NCBI GenBank assembly: GCA_021030905.1
Contig: JAGFMI010000002.1
Span: forward strand, 2,108,001-2,172,000
Source: Pyrenula massariospora
Lineage: Eukaryota > Ascomycota > Eurotiomycetes > Pyrenulales > Pyrenulaceae
Length of the DNA stretch: 64,000 nucleotides
Reading direction: 5' to 3'
The notes below the pieces were generated by a model. The model did no database searches, was not told the DNA's origin, and saw only the letters and a program-made list of their open reading frames with translations. Shown piece by piece: positions 53,221 to 63,211 of this stretch; the stretch's first letter is position 1; every line of letters begins with the position of its first letter. The position numbers and the translations under genes were made by a program.

Positions 53221-55005
53221 ATGCAAGCCCCCGTGGTGATGTTGAATACCCAGAATGGGGACAGGCAAGTTGGTAGAAAAGCGCAGCTTTCGAATATTAC
53301 GGCTGCGAAGACTGTCGCGGATGTGATTCGGTCAGTATACGGAAAGCCTCCCTTATGAACTCGCGGCTCATGTTTGCTACAGGTCATGCCTCGGACCTCG
53401 TGCTATGCTTAAAATGCTTCTAGATCCGATGGGTGGTATAGTTTTGACTAACGATGTATGTTTCCTGGCTTCTGGTCAAGCATACAGACTGACCTCACCT
53501 TTAGGGACATGCAATCTTGAGGGAGATCGATTCGAACCATCCCGCCGCCAAATCAATAATAGAACTCAGCCGGACGCAGGACGAAGAAGTTGGTGATGGT
53601 ACAACGTCGGTCATAATTTTAGGTATAACCTTCCATATTATAGTTGCAACTACATACTAACACCTGCGTTATAGCTGGAGAAATCCTAGCCTTAGCTATC
53701 CCCCAGCTCGAACGCAACATCCATCCAGTTCAGATTATAGCAGCCTACAAGCGCGCCCTCGCAGATGCCCTTGCCATCATCGAAGAAATTTCAATACCAG
53801 TCAACGTCAAAGATGACAAGGCTATGATACAATTAATTGAGGCTTCGATCGGAACCAAGACAAGCTCGCGGCAGTCTGAACTCTGGTGCGGCCTAGCTCT
53901 GCGAGCAGTCCGCACTGTAGTTCATGATGCCGGTGGCAACCGTCAAGAAGTTGACATCAAACGGTATGCAAGAGTTGAAAAAGTCCCCGGTGGTCAAATA
54001 GAAGATTCCCGCGTCCTCGACGGCGTAATGCTCAACAAAGACATCACCCATGCTTCCATGCGCCGCAAGATAACAAATCCCCGCATCATCCTCCTCGACT
54101 GCCCACTCGAATACAAGAAGGGCGAATCCCAAACCAACATTGAAATCGGCAAGGAAGACGACTGGAACCGCATTCTCCAGATTGAAGAAGAGCAAGTAAA
54201 GCGCATGTGCGACAGCATCCTCGCCCTGAAGCCTGACCTCGTCATCACCGAAAAAGGTGTCTCCGACCTCGCCCAACACTTTCTAGTCAAGAAAAACGTC
54301 ACCGCCCTCCGCCGTGTCAAGAAGACAGACAACAACCGTATCGCCCGCGCAACCGGCGCGACAATCGTAAACCGCGTCGACGACCTCCAGGAGTCAGACG
54401 TGGGCACCGGATGTGGCCTCTTCGAGATCGAAAAAATCGGCGACGAATACTTCACCTTTCTCACCAAATGCAAAAACCCGAAAGCATGCACCATCCTCCT
54501 TCGCGGCCCCAGCAAAGACATCCTCAACGAAGTCGAGCGAAACCTACAAGACGCCATGTCGGTAGCGAAGAACGTCATGTTCCACCCGCGCCTCTCCCCT
54601 GGCGGCGGCGCGACTGAAATGGCCGTATCCGTGCGCCTGAGTCAGCGAGCAAAAGCGATCGAAGGCGTACAGCAGTGGCCCTACCGCGCGGTGGCGGACG
54701 CGATGGAAGTCATTCCTCGGACCCTTGTGCAGAACGCGGGCGGAAGTCCGATAAGGATACTGACAAAGCTGAGGGCGAAGCAGGCTGAGGGCGGCAGCAG
54801 CTGGGGTGTGGATGGAGACACCGGGAACGTGGTGGATATGAAGGAGCTGGGGGTCTGGGAGCCGCAAGAGGTGAAGACGCAGAGCATCAAGACGGCGGTG
54901 GAGAGCGCGTGTCTGCTGCTGAGGGTGGATGATATCTGCGCGGCGAAGAGTGGGAAGCAGGGGCAAGGTGGGGGTGGAGGAGGGATGGCGGGCGGTGAGG
55001 AATAG
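53221..55005 (+). CDS. CCT3: T-complex protein 1 subunit gamma (CCT3), cytosolic chaperonin
   Basis: One of eight subunits of the TRiC/CCT ring that folds actin and tubulin. Exons 53221-53330, 53383-53455, 53505-53622 and 53675-55005 with introns of 52, 49 and 52 nt; 543 residues. Marks: MQAPVVMLNTQNGDRQVGRKAQ at the N-terminus (gamma-specific), GPRAMLKMLLDPMGGIVLTNDGHAIL, the ATPase loop DEEVGDGTTSVIIL, AGEILALAIPQLE, LLDCPLEYKKGESQT (the gamma signature), LVITEKGVSDLAQH, ILLRGPSKDILNEVERNLQDAM, LSPGGGATEM and the C-terminal LLRVDDICAAKS followed by a Gly-rich tail. All splice junctions restore known family sequence. Intact. Confidence 0.96.
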
Positions 55006-55501
55006 GAAACCGGCACGGGTCATGGATAGATTTTGTCGGGAGAGAATTGGAAGTGTAGCAAAAATATAAAGATGATACCCGGGAATAGGGCTCAATGAAA
55101 GACATGTCAAGCAGTACCTCTACTTCTCACTTCAAGATATTTCTCGTGTCTGCATGGTCAGAAACTCGCTAGCATCTTGAGTAGCGACTTTGGCTGTCTA
55201 TGGTACCACCACCTTCTCTCATACCGCTGTTCTATCTGTCTTTAGCACGAGTGCAGCGCTCTAGTCAAGCCATCCATGCTATCGTGCCAATGAGCGGACT
55301 AAAATACGAATGTTCTTGGTTGACTTTGAAGATGAGCTGCGCTTTCTTCGCCAATAGCCGGCGACTTTGAGCATTGGGTACTGTGACCGATTCAGTATTC
55401 TATCGAGTTGTTCCAAGTTGGCGCTTTGAGCCAGATGGCTGATGTGACGATCGCTGCAGTCGGGTGTCGGGGAAAAAAAGCGTAGGTCCTGAAATCACTC
55501 T
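55006..55501. other. Convergent 3' intergenic region
   Basis: 496 bp between CCT3 (plus) and the PRKRIP1-like gene (minus). It holds both terminators; nothing else recognised. Confidence 0.4.
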
Positions 55502-56125
55502 TCATCCGTCATCATCATGGATCAAAATGCCCGGCGCCTCTGCGGATGCTGGAAGAGGAATTTCAACATCTGCGTGCTCTTCTGCCTTCTCCCTCATGCC
55601 TCCATCAGAACTATGGTCCTTTCCTTTGCCATTGACGGTCCTCGTTGCGCCATTCTCCATCACCTCCCCTTCTTGCCTCGCCTGTCCACCTCCACCCTTC
55701 TGTTTATTCCTCTTCTTCTTCTCCCTCTTCTCCCGGTTCTTCCTCACCCTCTCCTCGTCCACCTTGTTCCTCTTCTCCTGCTCCGCTTCCCACTCCTCCT
55801 TCTCCTTCTCTCTCCTCACATCCTCCTCCATGCCTCTCAGCCTCTCATACTCTCGTCTCCTGCCCGCCTTGTAGACATGGAACTCCCCACTTCCGGCGCC
55901 GGCGCTGCTACCTTGGACGTTGGCGACGATCTCGGGGGGCGGCGGGAGGGACTTGTTGGTCGAAGAGGATGCCGGCGGAAGGGTGACGGGTCTGGAGGGG
56001 TCGGACATGAGGGAGGTGATTTCGGAGGCGGTCTGGGAGGTGGGAGTCAGGGCGCGGCGTTTGAGGGGTCGCTTGGAGCGAGGGTCGGCCGAGGTGGGTA
56101 TTGAGGCGGGTGTGGGCTCGGACAT
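55502..56125 (-). CDS. PRKRIP1-like protein (DUF1168)
   Basis: Start chosen at the ATG at 56125 ([12 protein letters not shown]...); the frame is open further upstream but without family similarity. 207 residues, no intron. After a Ser/Thr/Pro-rich start with KRPLKRRAL comes [31 protein letters not shown], the core of the DUF1168 family. This is followed by a long Lys/Glu/Arg-rich alpha-helix (roughly residues 115-165), then an acidic end. Human PRKRIP1 is a small coil protein of the catalytic-step spliceosome that bridges U2 snRNP components; a nuclear splicing-associated role is therefore likely here. The CT-rich appearance of the plus strand (55700-55850) is simply the complement of the Glu/Lys codons. 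Confidence 0.85.
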   Translation of the reverse strand: MSEPTPASIPTSADPRSKRPLKRRALTPTSQTASEITSLMSDPSRPVTLPPASSSTNKSLPPPPEIVANVQGSSAGAGSGEFHVYKAGRRREYERLRGMEEDVRREKEKEEWEAEQEKRNKVDEERVRKNREKREKKKRNKQKGGGGQARQEGEVMENGATRTVNGKGKDHSSDGGMREKAEEHADVEIPLPASAEAPGILIHDDDG

Positions 56126-57152
56126 GGTGAGGGTTGGGTCGTATGAAGCGAGTATGGCTGTGTACAGGTACGGTCTTGGGGCGCTGGCGCAAGATGATGC
56201 CACAAGTGTCGGTTGTCCCCACGGCTCCCAGCCGAAGCCTTGCTCTGGAATTCGGTCTGAGAGAGCCGGGATTGGGTGTTGCGTAAAGATGCAAACACGA
56301 TGGATGTGATGTCACAGGTGCTAGTATTCGGAGCTGTCGATTCCCGGTTCCAGATGATGCGCGAGAGAATAGGAAGCTGTTGCCGCGAGACTTCCGACTG
56401 GAGAGGTTGCTGGACGGTCCGGGACGGGCGCCGGCCAGCTTTGGGGCCTTGATGCCTTGCAGGGTGACTTCTGAGGATTTATTCGCTGCCGTTGAGTCCA
56501 GCCACGGAAGGAGAGCAAGTCTACCCGACAAGGCAGCATCCGTTCTGGAAAGTTCAGGCGAAGGCTGAAAGTCAGCTTTGGGAAGTGAAGAAAGACTTTC
56601 AACCTTATCGATCGCGTTTCAAGTCCAGATCAGTCATCACAGTCTCTGCATCGACCGGCCACATCTATTCCCACTTCGGGCAGTCAGAGGCTGGACGGTC
56701 TGTCTGTACCGTCTTCAATCGACGATGCTTAAACAAGTTCCAGCAGAGTCTCAAGCCAACGTCAACATGCCCTAATTTTAGGTTAGGCGGAACGAGCCCG
56801 CTTACTTGAGACCGAGACTTCTCCATCAACAGGCTGACCGCGGTGCAGAAGTACCTTCCAGCTGCTTTTTTGAGGACTTGGTCGCGCAGCCCCGGCTGTT
56901 GCGTATACGTTGCTGCTTTGTATGGTAACCTTTCGCAAGACTGTTCGTTGGACAACGTAAAACTCTCTAGCAATAGCTTGGGAATCAGCCGCTACGGATC
57001 GCGCCTCTGAACAAGGGGGCTAATTTCACAATGTGTTCGTTTCTGGAAGATTCATTTCCTATCTTGTTTTTCTTCTCTAAAGGTATTTCCTTAAGCCGTC
57101 TTTGACTTCTCGGGGTATTCCGTTTTCATGCTTTCTCACTATCATCTCGACG
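56126..57152. other. Divergent promoter region
   Basis: 1.03 kb between the PRKRIP1-like gene (minus) and the GMC oxidoreductase (plus). Several short frames on both strands are not supported. Confidence 0.35.
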
Positions 57153-58817
57153 ATGTCCTCCCTCTCAGCCGACTTCATTATCGTTGGCGGCGGGATCGCA
57201 GGATGCGTTGTTGCGTCTAGGCTCAAGCAGGGCTTGCCTCGTGCATCCGTAGTGCTAATAGAAGAAGGTCCTGATACGAGGAACAATCCTGTCGCGGCTT
57301 CTCCGTTGGATTCATTATCCTCCCAAGACACGGAACAAGACTACAACCTTCAGACAACGCCGCAGAATTACTTGAACGGAAGGGTGAACCGAGCATACAC
57401 TCCCAAGGCCCTGTCAGGCGGAGGAGATACTAGTTCCCTGGCCTGGACCAGAGGATCGGCTTCAAATTTCGATCTCTGGGCAGAAGTCGTGGGAGATCCT
57501 AGATGGAGTTACGAGCAACTTTTACCTTCGTTCAAGAAGTCGGAAGCATACCACGGCCCAAAAGACCACAGCCGCCATGGTCACAGTGGTCCCATTAATG
57601 TGATACCTGTATCTAGAAGCCGTGGACATCGACAGTTCCGTTTACGCGAAAGGGTCGCGGAGGCATGGGAGAGCCTTGGAATCCAGAGAGCCCCTGATAC
57701 GACCGACGGAAACACCAATGTTTATACGGAACTCACCGAGTCTCGGTATCAAGGGATGAGACAGCTTCCTAGCGAATGCTACGACTTGACAGGAGTCCAT
57801 ATCATGACAGACACAAAGGTGTCTAAGATCATTGTTGAGGAACACAGCGGCACAAATATCACAGATGCCGTTGAGCTTGCAGACACGAGACGGATAGCTG
57901 TTAACTGCGAAGTTATCTTAACAGCAGGAGCGTACCTTACACCTCATATCCTCAAGCTTTCCGGCATCGGGCCGGCAGAAGAGCTTTCAGAACACGGGAT
58001 ATCAACAGTGGTGGACAATCCATCCGTTGGCGAAAACCTGATGGACCACCTATCCAGCAGCCTCATATGGAAACTCTCGCATCCACATCTCGGCCTCGCG
58101 CTCGGCTCTCCCCTCCTCGTTGACCGAGCATACTTCCAAAGCTCCCCCATCGACTTCCTCACCTTCCAAGGCACCCCACCGTCTATAATCGAAGCAGCCC
58201 TCCACACCTCCCCAATCCCAATCCCCTTCGAAATCGTCAACCCCCTCTTCTCCCCAGCCTCCATCCACACCTCCTCCTCCATCGCCTACGCCCCGCTCCC
58301 CCACCACCAAACCGGCGTCTCCGCCTCCGCCGACGGCTCCTACATCTCCACCCACACCGCCCTCCTCACCCCCACCTCCCGCGGCCGCGTCACCCTCCGC
58401 CCCTCCGCGCCATCCTCCCCGCCCCTCATCGACCCCGCCTTCGCCTCCTCCCCCCTCGACCTCCCCCTCCTCCGCCACGCCCTCCGCCAAATCATCTACC
58501 TCCTCACCGCCACTCCCGCCGGCCGCTCCTTTGTCCTCCACGAAGTCCCCCCGCCGGGCTTCTCGCCGCTGACGGCGGCGTCCTCGGACGAGGAGATCGA
58601 CGATCGTATTCGCGCGTTCGCGGTGGGGATGGACCACCCGATGGGCACGGCGGCGATGGGAAGGGTTGTCGATGCGGAGTGTCGGGTGTATGGGGTTCGG
58701 GGTTTGAGGGTGGTGGATGCGAGCGTGTTTCCGGTGCCGGTGGCGGCGTGGATTCAGGCGGCGGTTTATGCGGTGGCGGAGAGGGGGGCGGGGATGGTGG
58801 TTGATGCTTGGCGGTGA
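57153..58817 (+). CDS. GMC-family FAD oxidoreductase, atypical active site
   Basis: ATG at 57153 (MSSLSADFIIVGG), intronless, 554 residues. GMC marks: the FAD-binding Rossmann loop FIIVGGGIAGCVVASRL at residues ~9-25, the second block SGGGDTSSLAWTRGSASNFDLWAE, EVILTAGAYLTPHILKLSGIGP (GMC signature 2), VGENLMDH, and the C-terminal MDHPMGTAAMGRVVDAECRVYGVRGLRVVDASVFP. The family oxidises alcohols or sugars using FAD. The first catalytic His region is normal, but the second position (usually His/Asn-Pro-Gln before the YAxAE end) reads AAWIQAAVYAVAE, so Trp replaces the second catalytic residue. There is no signal peptide, so it is probably intracellular. From about 58140 to 58560 the coding strand is extremely C-rich. 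Activity is uncertain; family assignment is sure. Confidence 0.9.
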   Translation: MSSLSADFIIVGGGIAGCVVASRLKQGLPRASVVLIEEGPDTRNNPVAASPLDSLSSQDTEQDYNLQTTPQNYLNGRVNRAYTPKALSGGGDTSSLAWTRGSASNFDLWAEVVGDPRWSYEQLLPSFKKSEAYHGPKDHSRHGHSGPINVIPVSRSRGHRQFRLRERVAEAWESLGIQRAPDTTDGNTNVYTELTESRYQGMRQLPSECYDLTGVHIMTDTKVSKIIVEEHSGTNITDAVELADTRRIAVNCEVILTAGAYLTPHILKLSGIGPAEELSEHGISTVVDNPSVGENLMDHLSSSLIWKLSHPHLGLALGSPLLVDRAYFQSSPIDFLTFQGTPPSIIEAALHTSPIPIPFEIVNPLFSPASIHTSSSIAYAPLPHHQTGVSASADGSYISTHTALLTPTSRGRVTLRPSAPSSPPLIDPAFASSPLDLPLLRHALRQIIYLLTATPAGRSFVLHEVPPPGFSPLTAASSDEEIDDRIRAFAVGMDHPMGTAAMGRVVDAECRVYGVRGLRVVDASVFPVPVAAWIQAAVYAVAERGAGMVVDAWR

Positions 58818-59228
58818 GTGGTGTGCGGAGCGCGGGGAGTGCTTTTTTTTTGTCTGAGGGTTTGGGGTAGCGAGTTGGTGACAACAGTTCATGTGGGGTT
58901 TTGGAGACGGTATTTTGGGATCGAGCGGTGCTGCTGGACTAAGCAACGAGGCTCCATTCTATATAACCAATCCATACTTTTCTGTCAATCTTGTCGTACT
59001 GAACTGTACTTCGACTTTTCGTACGCAACATGGGCGCTTCATTCCGTCGATCCCCTCTTTACACTTGTATTGGTGATAATTTGCGGCCTTGTCCCTTCCC
59101 CATGAAGGCGAAGACGACTAGATGGAGACAATTGACCGTTGATTTCATCATGTGAATCAAGTCACTTAATTGCCGTACCAAGGATACAACCCGTTTTAAA
59201 AATTATCTTTCTATGATTTCAACCACCC
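58818..59228. other. Convergent 3' intergenic region
   Basis: 411 bp between the GMC gene (plus) and RRP3 (minus); it holds their terminators. A run of nine T at 58843-58851 lies just after the GMC stop. Confidence 0.4.
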
Positions 59229-60671
59229 TCACCCCTCGTCCCGATCCATATCATCCCTCCCCCTCTTCACCCCATTCCTCGCCGGCCGCCTCCCCTTCAA
59301 AACCGCCCCCTTCCCCCCCCTCTTCTCATGCAAATCCTTCATCTCCAGCACGGCCTGCCTCTGCGCCTCGCCCACCCTCTCCCCCAGCACCATCACCTCC
59401 TCCCGCACCACCGGCTGCTCCTCCAGCTCCCGCCCCAGCGCGCGCTCGATCCTCTTGTACAGCTCCAGATCATACTGCGTCACAATACTAATCGCCTTCC
59501 CGCTCTTGCCGGCGCGCGCGGTCCGCCCCACGCGGTGGATGTACGTCTTGCTGTCGTGGGGGAGGTCGAAGTTGAGGACGGCGTCGACGGAGGGTATGTC
59601 GAGGCCTCGGGCGGCGACGTCGGTGGCGACCAGTATCGAGCGTGAGCGGGCGCGGAACTTGTTGAGGGCGCCCAGGCGGGCGTTCTGGGAGAGCTGGCCG
59701 TGGAGGGGGATGGCGCTGAAGCCGAGGAGGCGGAGGAGGATGGAGAGGCGTTGGGTTTCGTTGACGGTGCGCGCGAAGATGATGGCGGTTTGGCCGGCGA
59801 GCTCGTTGAGGAGGAAGATGAGGTATTGGTCTTTGTATTTGTGGGGGATGAAGACGTAGGATTGGAGGAGGGTGGAGACGGTCTGGTATTTGTCCGTTGA
59901 GACGGAGACGCGGAGAGGGTTGGAGAGGGAGGCGCGTTGGAGGGATTCGACTTTGCTAGACATTGTTGCGGAGAAGAGGTACGTTCGACGTTCTTTCGGT
60001 ATTATTCTAAGGATCTTATCGAGGATGGGCCCGAAGTCAAGGTCGAGGAGACGGTCGGCTTCGTCCATGACGAGATATTTGAGGCCGCGGAGGGAGAAAC
60101 CTTTTGTATTTTCGAGGTGGTCGAGAAGCCGCCCGGGGGTAGCCACGACAATATGCGGTTTCTTGCCCAGAGAGATTGATTGTGGAATCATGTCCATGCC
60201 TCCAACAAGGACGGTACAGCGGACAGATATGAGTGAGCCCAAAGCCTCAAACGCTTGCGAAATCTGGTAGGCTAGCTCCCGGGTTGGCGCGAGAATCAAA
60301 CCGAAGAATGACTGAGGCTTGTCCATGAGAGCTTGTAGTATAGGTAGAGCAAAAGCGGCAGTCTTGCCACTTCCTGTTTCTGCAAGTCCGATAAGGTCTC
60401 GACTCTGAAGTGCCAGAGGGATAGCCTCTGCCTGGATCGGTGTCGGCGCCTTGTATCCTAAAGCAGTGCAAGCCTCACATAGGGAGTCAATGATCCCAAG
60501 TTCGGCAAAGGTCTTTGGTTTGGTCGCCTCTCCATCTCTTCGTGTCTCATTTTCATCAAGAGCGGGCTCCGGAGAGCTTGGGCTTGTCACGCGATCAGAA
60601 TCGTCAAGGTCGCTGCTTGAAATTTGCTCGCTCCCACTGTGAGTTAATTTGCGTCGTTTTACCGAGGCCAT
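59229..60671 (-). CDS. RRP3: DEAD-box ATP-dependent RNA helicase Rrp3 (DDX47), 18S rRNA processing
   Basis: ATG at 60671 (MASVKRRK), intronless, 480 residues. Nucleolar helicase needed for early cleavages that yield 18S rRNA. Ordered motifs: Q motif (TFAELGI...[14 protein letters not shown]), I AETGSGKT, Ia PTRELA, Ib [54 protein letters not shown]. The stretches [39 protein letters not shown] and [18 protein letters not shown] match Rrp3 rather than Dbp8 or Dbp4. The N-terminus is acidic/Ser-rich and the C-terminus basic ([15 protein letters not shown]), both usual. Head to head with SSF1. Confidence 0.96.
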   Translation of the reverse strand: MASVKRRKLTHSGSEQISSSDLDDSDRVTSPSSPEPALDENETRRDGEATKPKTFAELGIIDSLCEACTALGYKAPTPIQAEAIPLALQSRDLIGLAETGSGKTAAFALPILQALMDKPQSFFGLILAPTRELAYQISQAFEALGSLISVRCTVLVGGMDMIPQSISLGKKPHIVVATPGRLLDHLENTKGFSLRGLKYLVMDEADRLLDLDFGPILDKILRIIPKERRTYLFSATMSSKVESLQRASLSNPLRVSVSTDKYQTVSTLLQSYVFIPHKYKDQYLIFLLNELAGQTAIIFARTVNETQRLSILLRLLGFSAIPLHGQLSQNARLGALNKFRARSRSILVATDVAARGLDIPSVDAVLNFDLPHDSKTYIHRVGRTARAGKSGKAISIVTQYDLELYKRIERALGRELEEQPVVREEVMVLGERVGEAQRQAVLEMKDLHEKRGGKGAVLKGRRPARNGVKRGRDDMDRDEG

Positions 60672-60972
60672 CTTTGACCCAACTTTACTTCGCAATGTTT
60701 GACTTGGAAAGTAACATAATTGGAGAGTGGGTAGTGGGAAAGATTTTGTGCGGCGGAGAAATCCGCTCTCCGATTGGCCGGTCTCGAAGCTGCCCGCATT
60801 TTGCTAGGCAAAGTGAAGATAATTGCCTTGTGGCCTATACATACAGCATCGAACTTTCACATTTTGAGAAGACGTCAGCAGCGGCTTGACCTTTTAATTC
60901 TCTTCGTGCTCTTGAGCCATCTCCATCCTTCAGTTAGCCCCGTCTCTAGAGAGCAACGTCTCCCTTCATATC
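60672..60972. promoter_or_regulatory. Bidirectional promoter of RRP3 and SSF1 with CCAAT box and inverted repeat
   Basis: Only 301 bp separate the two start codons. It contains ATTGG (CCAAT on the minus strand) at 60773-60777 and, just before it, the inverted repeat gcgga-gaaa-tccgc at 60753-60766. Both genes serve ribosome assembly, so a shared promoter fits coordinated expression. No experimental site is known to me. Confidence 0.6.
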
Positions 60973-62271
60973 ATGGCTCGCCCACGCAAAAAGAAGAGGA
61001 CGCATGTCAGGGCAGGACCTGGAGCGGACAAAAAAGGGCCAAAGAGTATGGTCGTACGAATGGGTGCAGGCGAGGTTGGGACAAGTTTGACTCGACTGGT
61101 CAGAGACTTTCGGTTGATGATGGAGCCCGACACGGCCAGCAGACTGCGAGAACGGAGATCCAACAAGTTGAAAGACTACGTGACCATGGCTGGTCCCCTC
61201 GGCGTCACCCACCTATTCCTCTTCTCCCGCTCTAAGTCAGGCAACGTCAATCTTCGGATAGCCCTCACACCCCGCGGTCCCACCCTCAATTTCCGCATCG
61301 ACGCCTATTCTCTCTGCCGCGACGTCCAGAAAAGCCAGAAGCGGCCACTCGGCCGAAGCAAAGACCATAGCTCCGCTCCGCTCCTCGTCATGAACAATTT
61401 TTCCACCCAAGCGTCTTTGTCAAATCCAGACCCTATCCTCAAGCAACTCGAAACCCTCACAACCACGATCTTCCAATCAATGTTCCCCGCAATCTCTCCA
61501 CAATCTACCCCTCTCTCTTCCGTCCGACGTTGCCTCCTCCTAAACCGGGAACTTGACGATGATGGCACTTGGGTACTCAATCTCCGGCACTACGCTATCA
61601 CAACGAAGCGCACAGGCATACCACGAAGAATACGGCGGTTAGATGCCGTCGAGCAAAGGAGAAGGGAAGGACAAGGAAAGTCCCTTCCAAATCTGGGCAA
61701 GCTGAACGATGTCTCGCAGTATGTTCTCGATCCTGCGGCTGGAGGGTATACATCTGCCAGCGAGACCGAGTTAGAGACGGATGCTGAAGTTGAGGTCCGC
61801 GAAGCCACCACACAGAAAGTGATAAATCGAAAGGAAAGGCATCGAAAAGTAGATCCAGAAAAGCAATTGGAGAAAGAGGAGCAGAAAGGAGGCGGGGTGC
61901 GTAAGCTTGCCATCAAACCAGTCGAGCTAGGGCCGAGACTCAAACTACGGATGGTGAAGGTTGAAGAAGGAGTCTGTGAAGGACGGGTCATGTGGCATGA
62001 ATTCGTACATAAGAGCAAGGCTGAGGAGAAGGAACTTGAGAAGAAGTGGGAGCAGAAGAGGATGGAGAAAGAGGAGAGGAGGCGGATACAAAGAGAGAAT
62101 GTAGAGAAGAAAAGGCAGCTAAAGGCGAATACTAGGGCTAATAGTGGGAAAGCCCCGAACGGTGAGAATGGAGAAGATGAACATGATGATGAGGACGAAG
62201 ATATGGAGGACATTCTCAGCGACGATGACTTTGAGACGGAAGAGGAGGTAGAAGTAGAAGCTGAGGAATAA
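60973..62271 (+). CDS. SSF1: Brix-domain ribosome biogenesis protein Ssf1/Peter Pan
   Basis: ATG at 60973, intronless, 432 residues. Nucleolar factor for 27S pre-rRNA processing and 60S subunit assembly. The N-terminus MARPRKKKRTHVR is basic, followed by SMVVRMGAGEVGTSLTRLVRDFRLMMEPDTASRL and LKDYVTMAGPLGVTHLFLFSRS, both diagnostic of Ssf/PPAN within the Brix superfamily. Next come NLRIALTPRGPTLNFRI, PLLVMNNF and the closing Brix segment RRCLLLNRELDDDGTWVLNLRHYAI. The C-terminal third is charged coil (EKEWEQKRMEKEER-like) ending in an acidic run. The length fits fungal Ssf1. Intact; shares its promoter with RRP3. Confidence 0.95.
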   Translation: MARPRKKKRTHVRAGPGADKKGPKSMVVRMGAGEVGTSLTRLVRDFRLMMEPDTASRLRERRSNKLKDYVTMAGPLGVTHLFLFSRSKSGNVNLRIALTPRGPTLNFRIDAYSLCRDVQKSQKRPLGRSKDHSSAPLLVMNNFSTQASLSNPDPILKQLETLTTTIFQSMFPAISPQSTPLSSVRRCLLLNRELDDDGTWVLNLRHYAITTKRTGIPRRIRRLDAVEQRRREGQGKSLPNLGKLNDVSQYVLDPAAGGYTSASETELETDAEVEVREATTQKVINRKERHRKVDPEKQLEKEEQKGGGVRKLAIKPVELGPRLKLRMVKVEEGVCEGRVMWHEFVHKSKAEEKELEKKWEQKRMEKEERRRIQRENVEKKRQLKANTRANSGKAPNGENGEDEHDDEDEDMEDILSDDDFETEEEVEVEAEE

Positions 62272-62424
62272 GAATCTATCCAAAATAGTATGAAAGACCA
62301 ATTGACTTCAACATTCATGTTAAGCCTCTGTCTGAAAGATACAAAAAACCTCTCCTCAGCAGCATTCTAGACTTAACCCGAAAAATTCCTCATGCCCGCA
62401 TACCATGCACATTCATAACCCCAC
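62272..62424. other. Short convergent 3' gap
   Basis: 153 bp between the stops of SSF1 (plus) and the E2 gene (minus); terminators of both must fit here. Confidence 0.4.
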
Positions 62425-63211
62425 CTACTTCTTCCCCTTAGCATACCTCCTCGTCCACTCCCGCGCCTCCTTCTCAAACACCCCCCTCCCATTCCTGTAC
62501 TCCTCCGCAATCCTCGTCTCCAGCGGATCATCCGGGTTCGGCTCCTTCAGCAGCTGCCTCGCCACCGCCAGCACCGCCTCGATCTTCGTCGCCGGCTTCC
62601 ACTCGTCGGCTTTGAGGATGCCGATGCACACGCCGCCGGTCTTGGGCGGGGCGGCGGGGTTCGGGTAGGGCGGGTCGGGGGCGGAGGGGACGTCGTTGGA
62701 GACGTTGGGGTGGTAGATTTTGGTGAGGAAGTTGAGGGTGGGGGCTTTGAAGGGGTAGTCCGGGGGGAGGGTGAGGAGGAGGGAGAATGTGCCGCCCTGC
62801 GTGGGGGGAGGGGGGAGGGGTTAGTTGGGTTTGGTGGTTTTGGGGGGTGGGGGGAGGATGGGTTTCTGAAGAGATTTGTGGGATGTGGAGTGGAGAGGCC
62901 ATAGATAGATGCGTGGAGATGGAGGTGTGCAATACGAAGCTTGTAAAAGTTGACATTTATTTTATAGACGACAGATAGGGAGTATGCCGACGGAAGTTAG
63001 AAGACTATTGAACGTACCGCGTATGGCGAGCCTTCTGGGCCGAGCATTGTGATCTGCCAAAGAAAGATATTGGACTCATCGACGAGATTAATCGACTGGA
63101 TTCCATCAGGGAGATTTGCATTGAGTGCAGCGAGTTCCTAGGCGCGATGTCAGCTATCAGATATTCAATACGGCTTTTCAGCTATACTTTGCCGATCCTC
63201 TTGTTCGCCAT
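62425..63211 (-). CDS. Ubiquitin-conjugating enzyme E2, UBE2L3-like
   Basis: Three exons: 63211-63188 (MANKRIGK), 63137-63018 and 62796-62425, with introns of 50 and 221 nt; 171 residues. UBC fold in order: ELAALNANLPDGIQ, IFLWQITMLGPEGSPYA/GGTFSLLL, PPDYPFKAPTLNFLTKIYHPNVS with the HPN motif, the catalytic Cys in GGVCIGILKADEWKPATKI, and LLKEPNPDDPLETRIAEEYRNGRGVFEKEAREWTRRYA. The NWKPATK-like segment and the end resemble UBE2L3/UbcH7-type enzymes, which pass ubiquitin to HECT and RBR ligases. About 17 extra residues (DVPSAPDPPYPNPAAPPK) sit between HPN and the catalytic Cys, a loop insertion as in some fungal E2s. It is the second E2 in the window besides the UBE2O-like gene. Confidence 0.93.

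Noticed and set aside
55464-56531. Ser/Leu/Phe-rich plus-strand frames opposite the PRKRIP1-like gene
   Set aside because: Complement of the Glu/Lys codons of the real gene.
58050-58946. Gly/Glu-rich 298-aa minus-strand frame opposite the GMC gene
   Set aside because: Low-complexity shadow of the C-rich coding strand.
59229-60671. Assignment of the DEAD-box helicase as Dbp8 (DDX49)
   Set aside because: Diagnostic stretches ([46 protein letters not shown]) fit Rrp3/DDX47 better.
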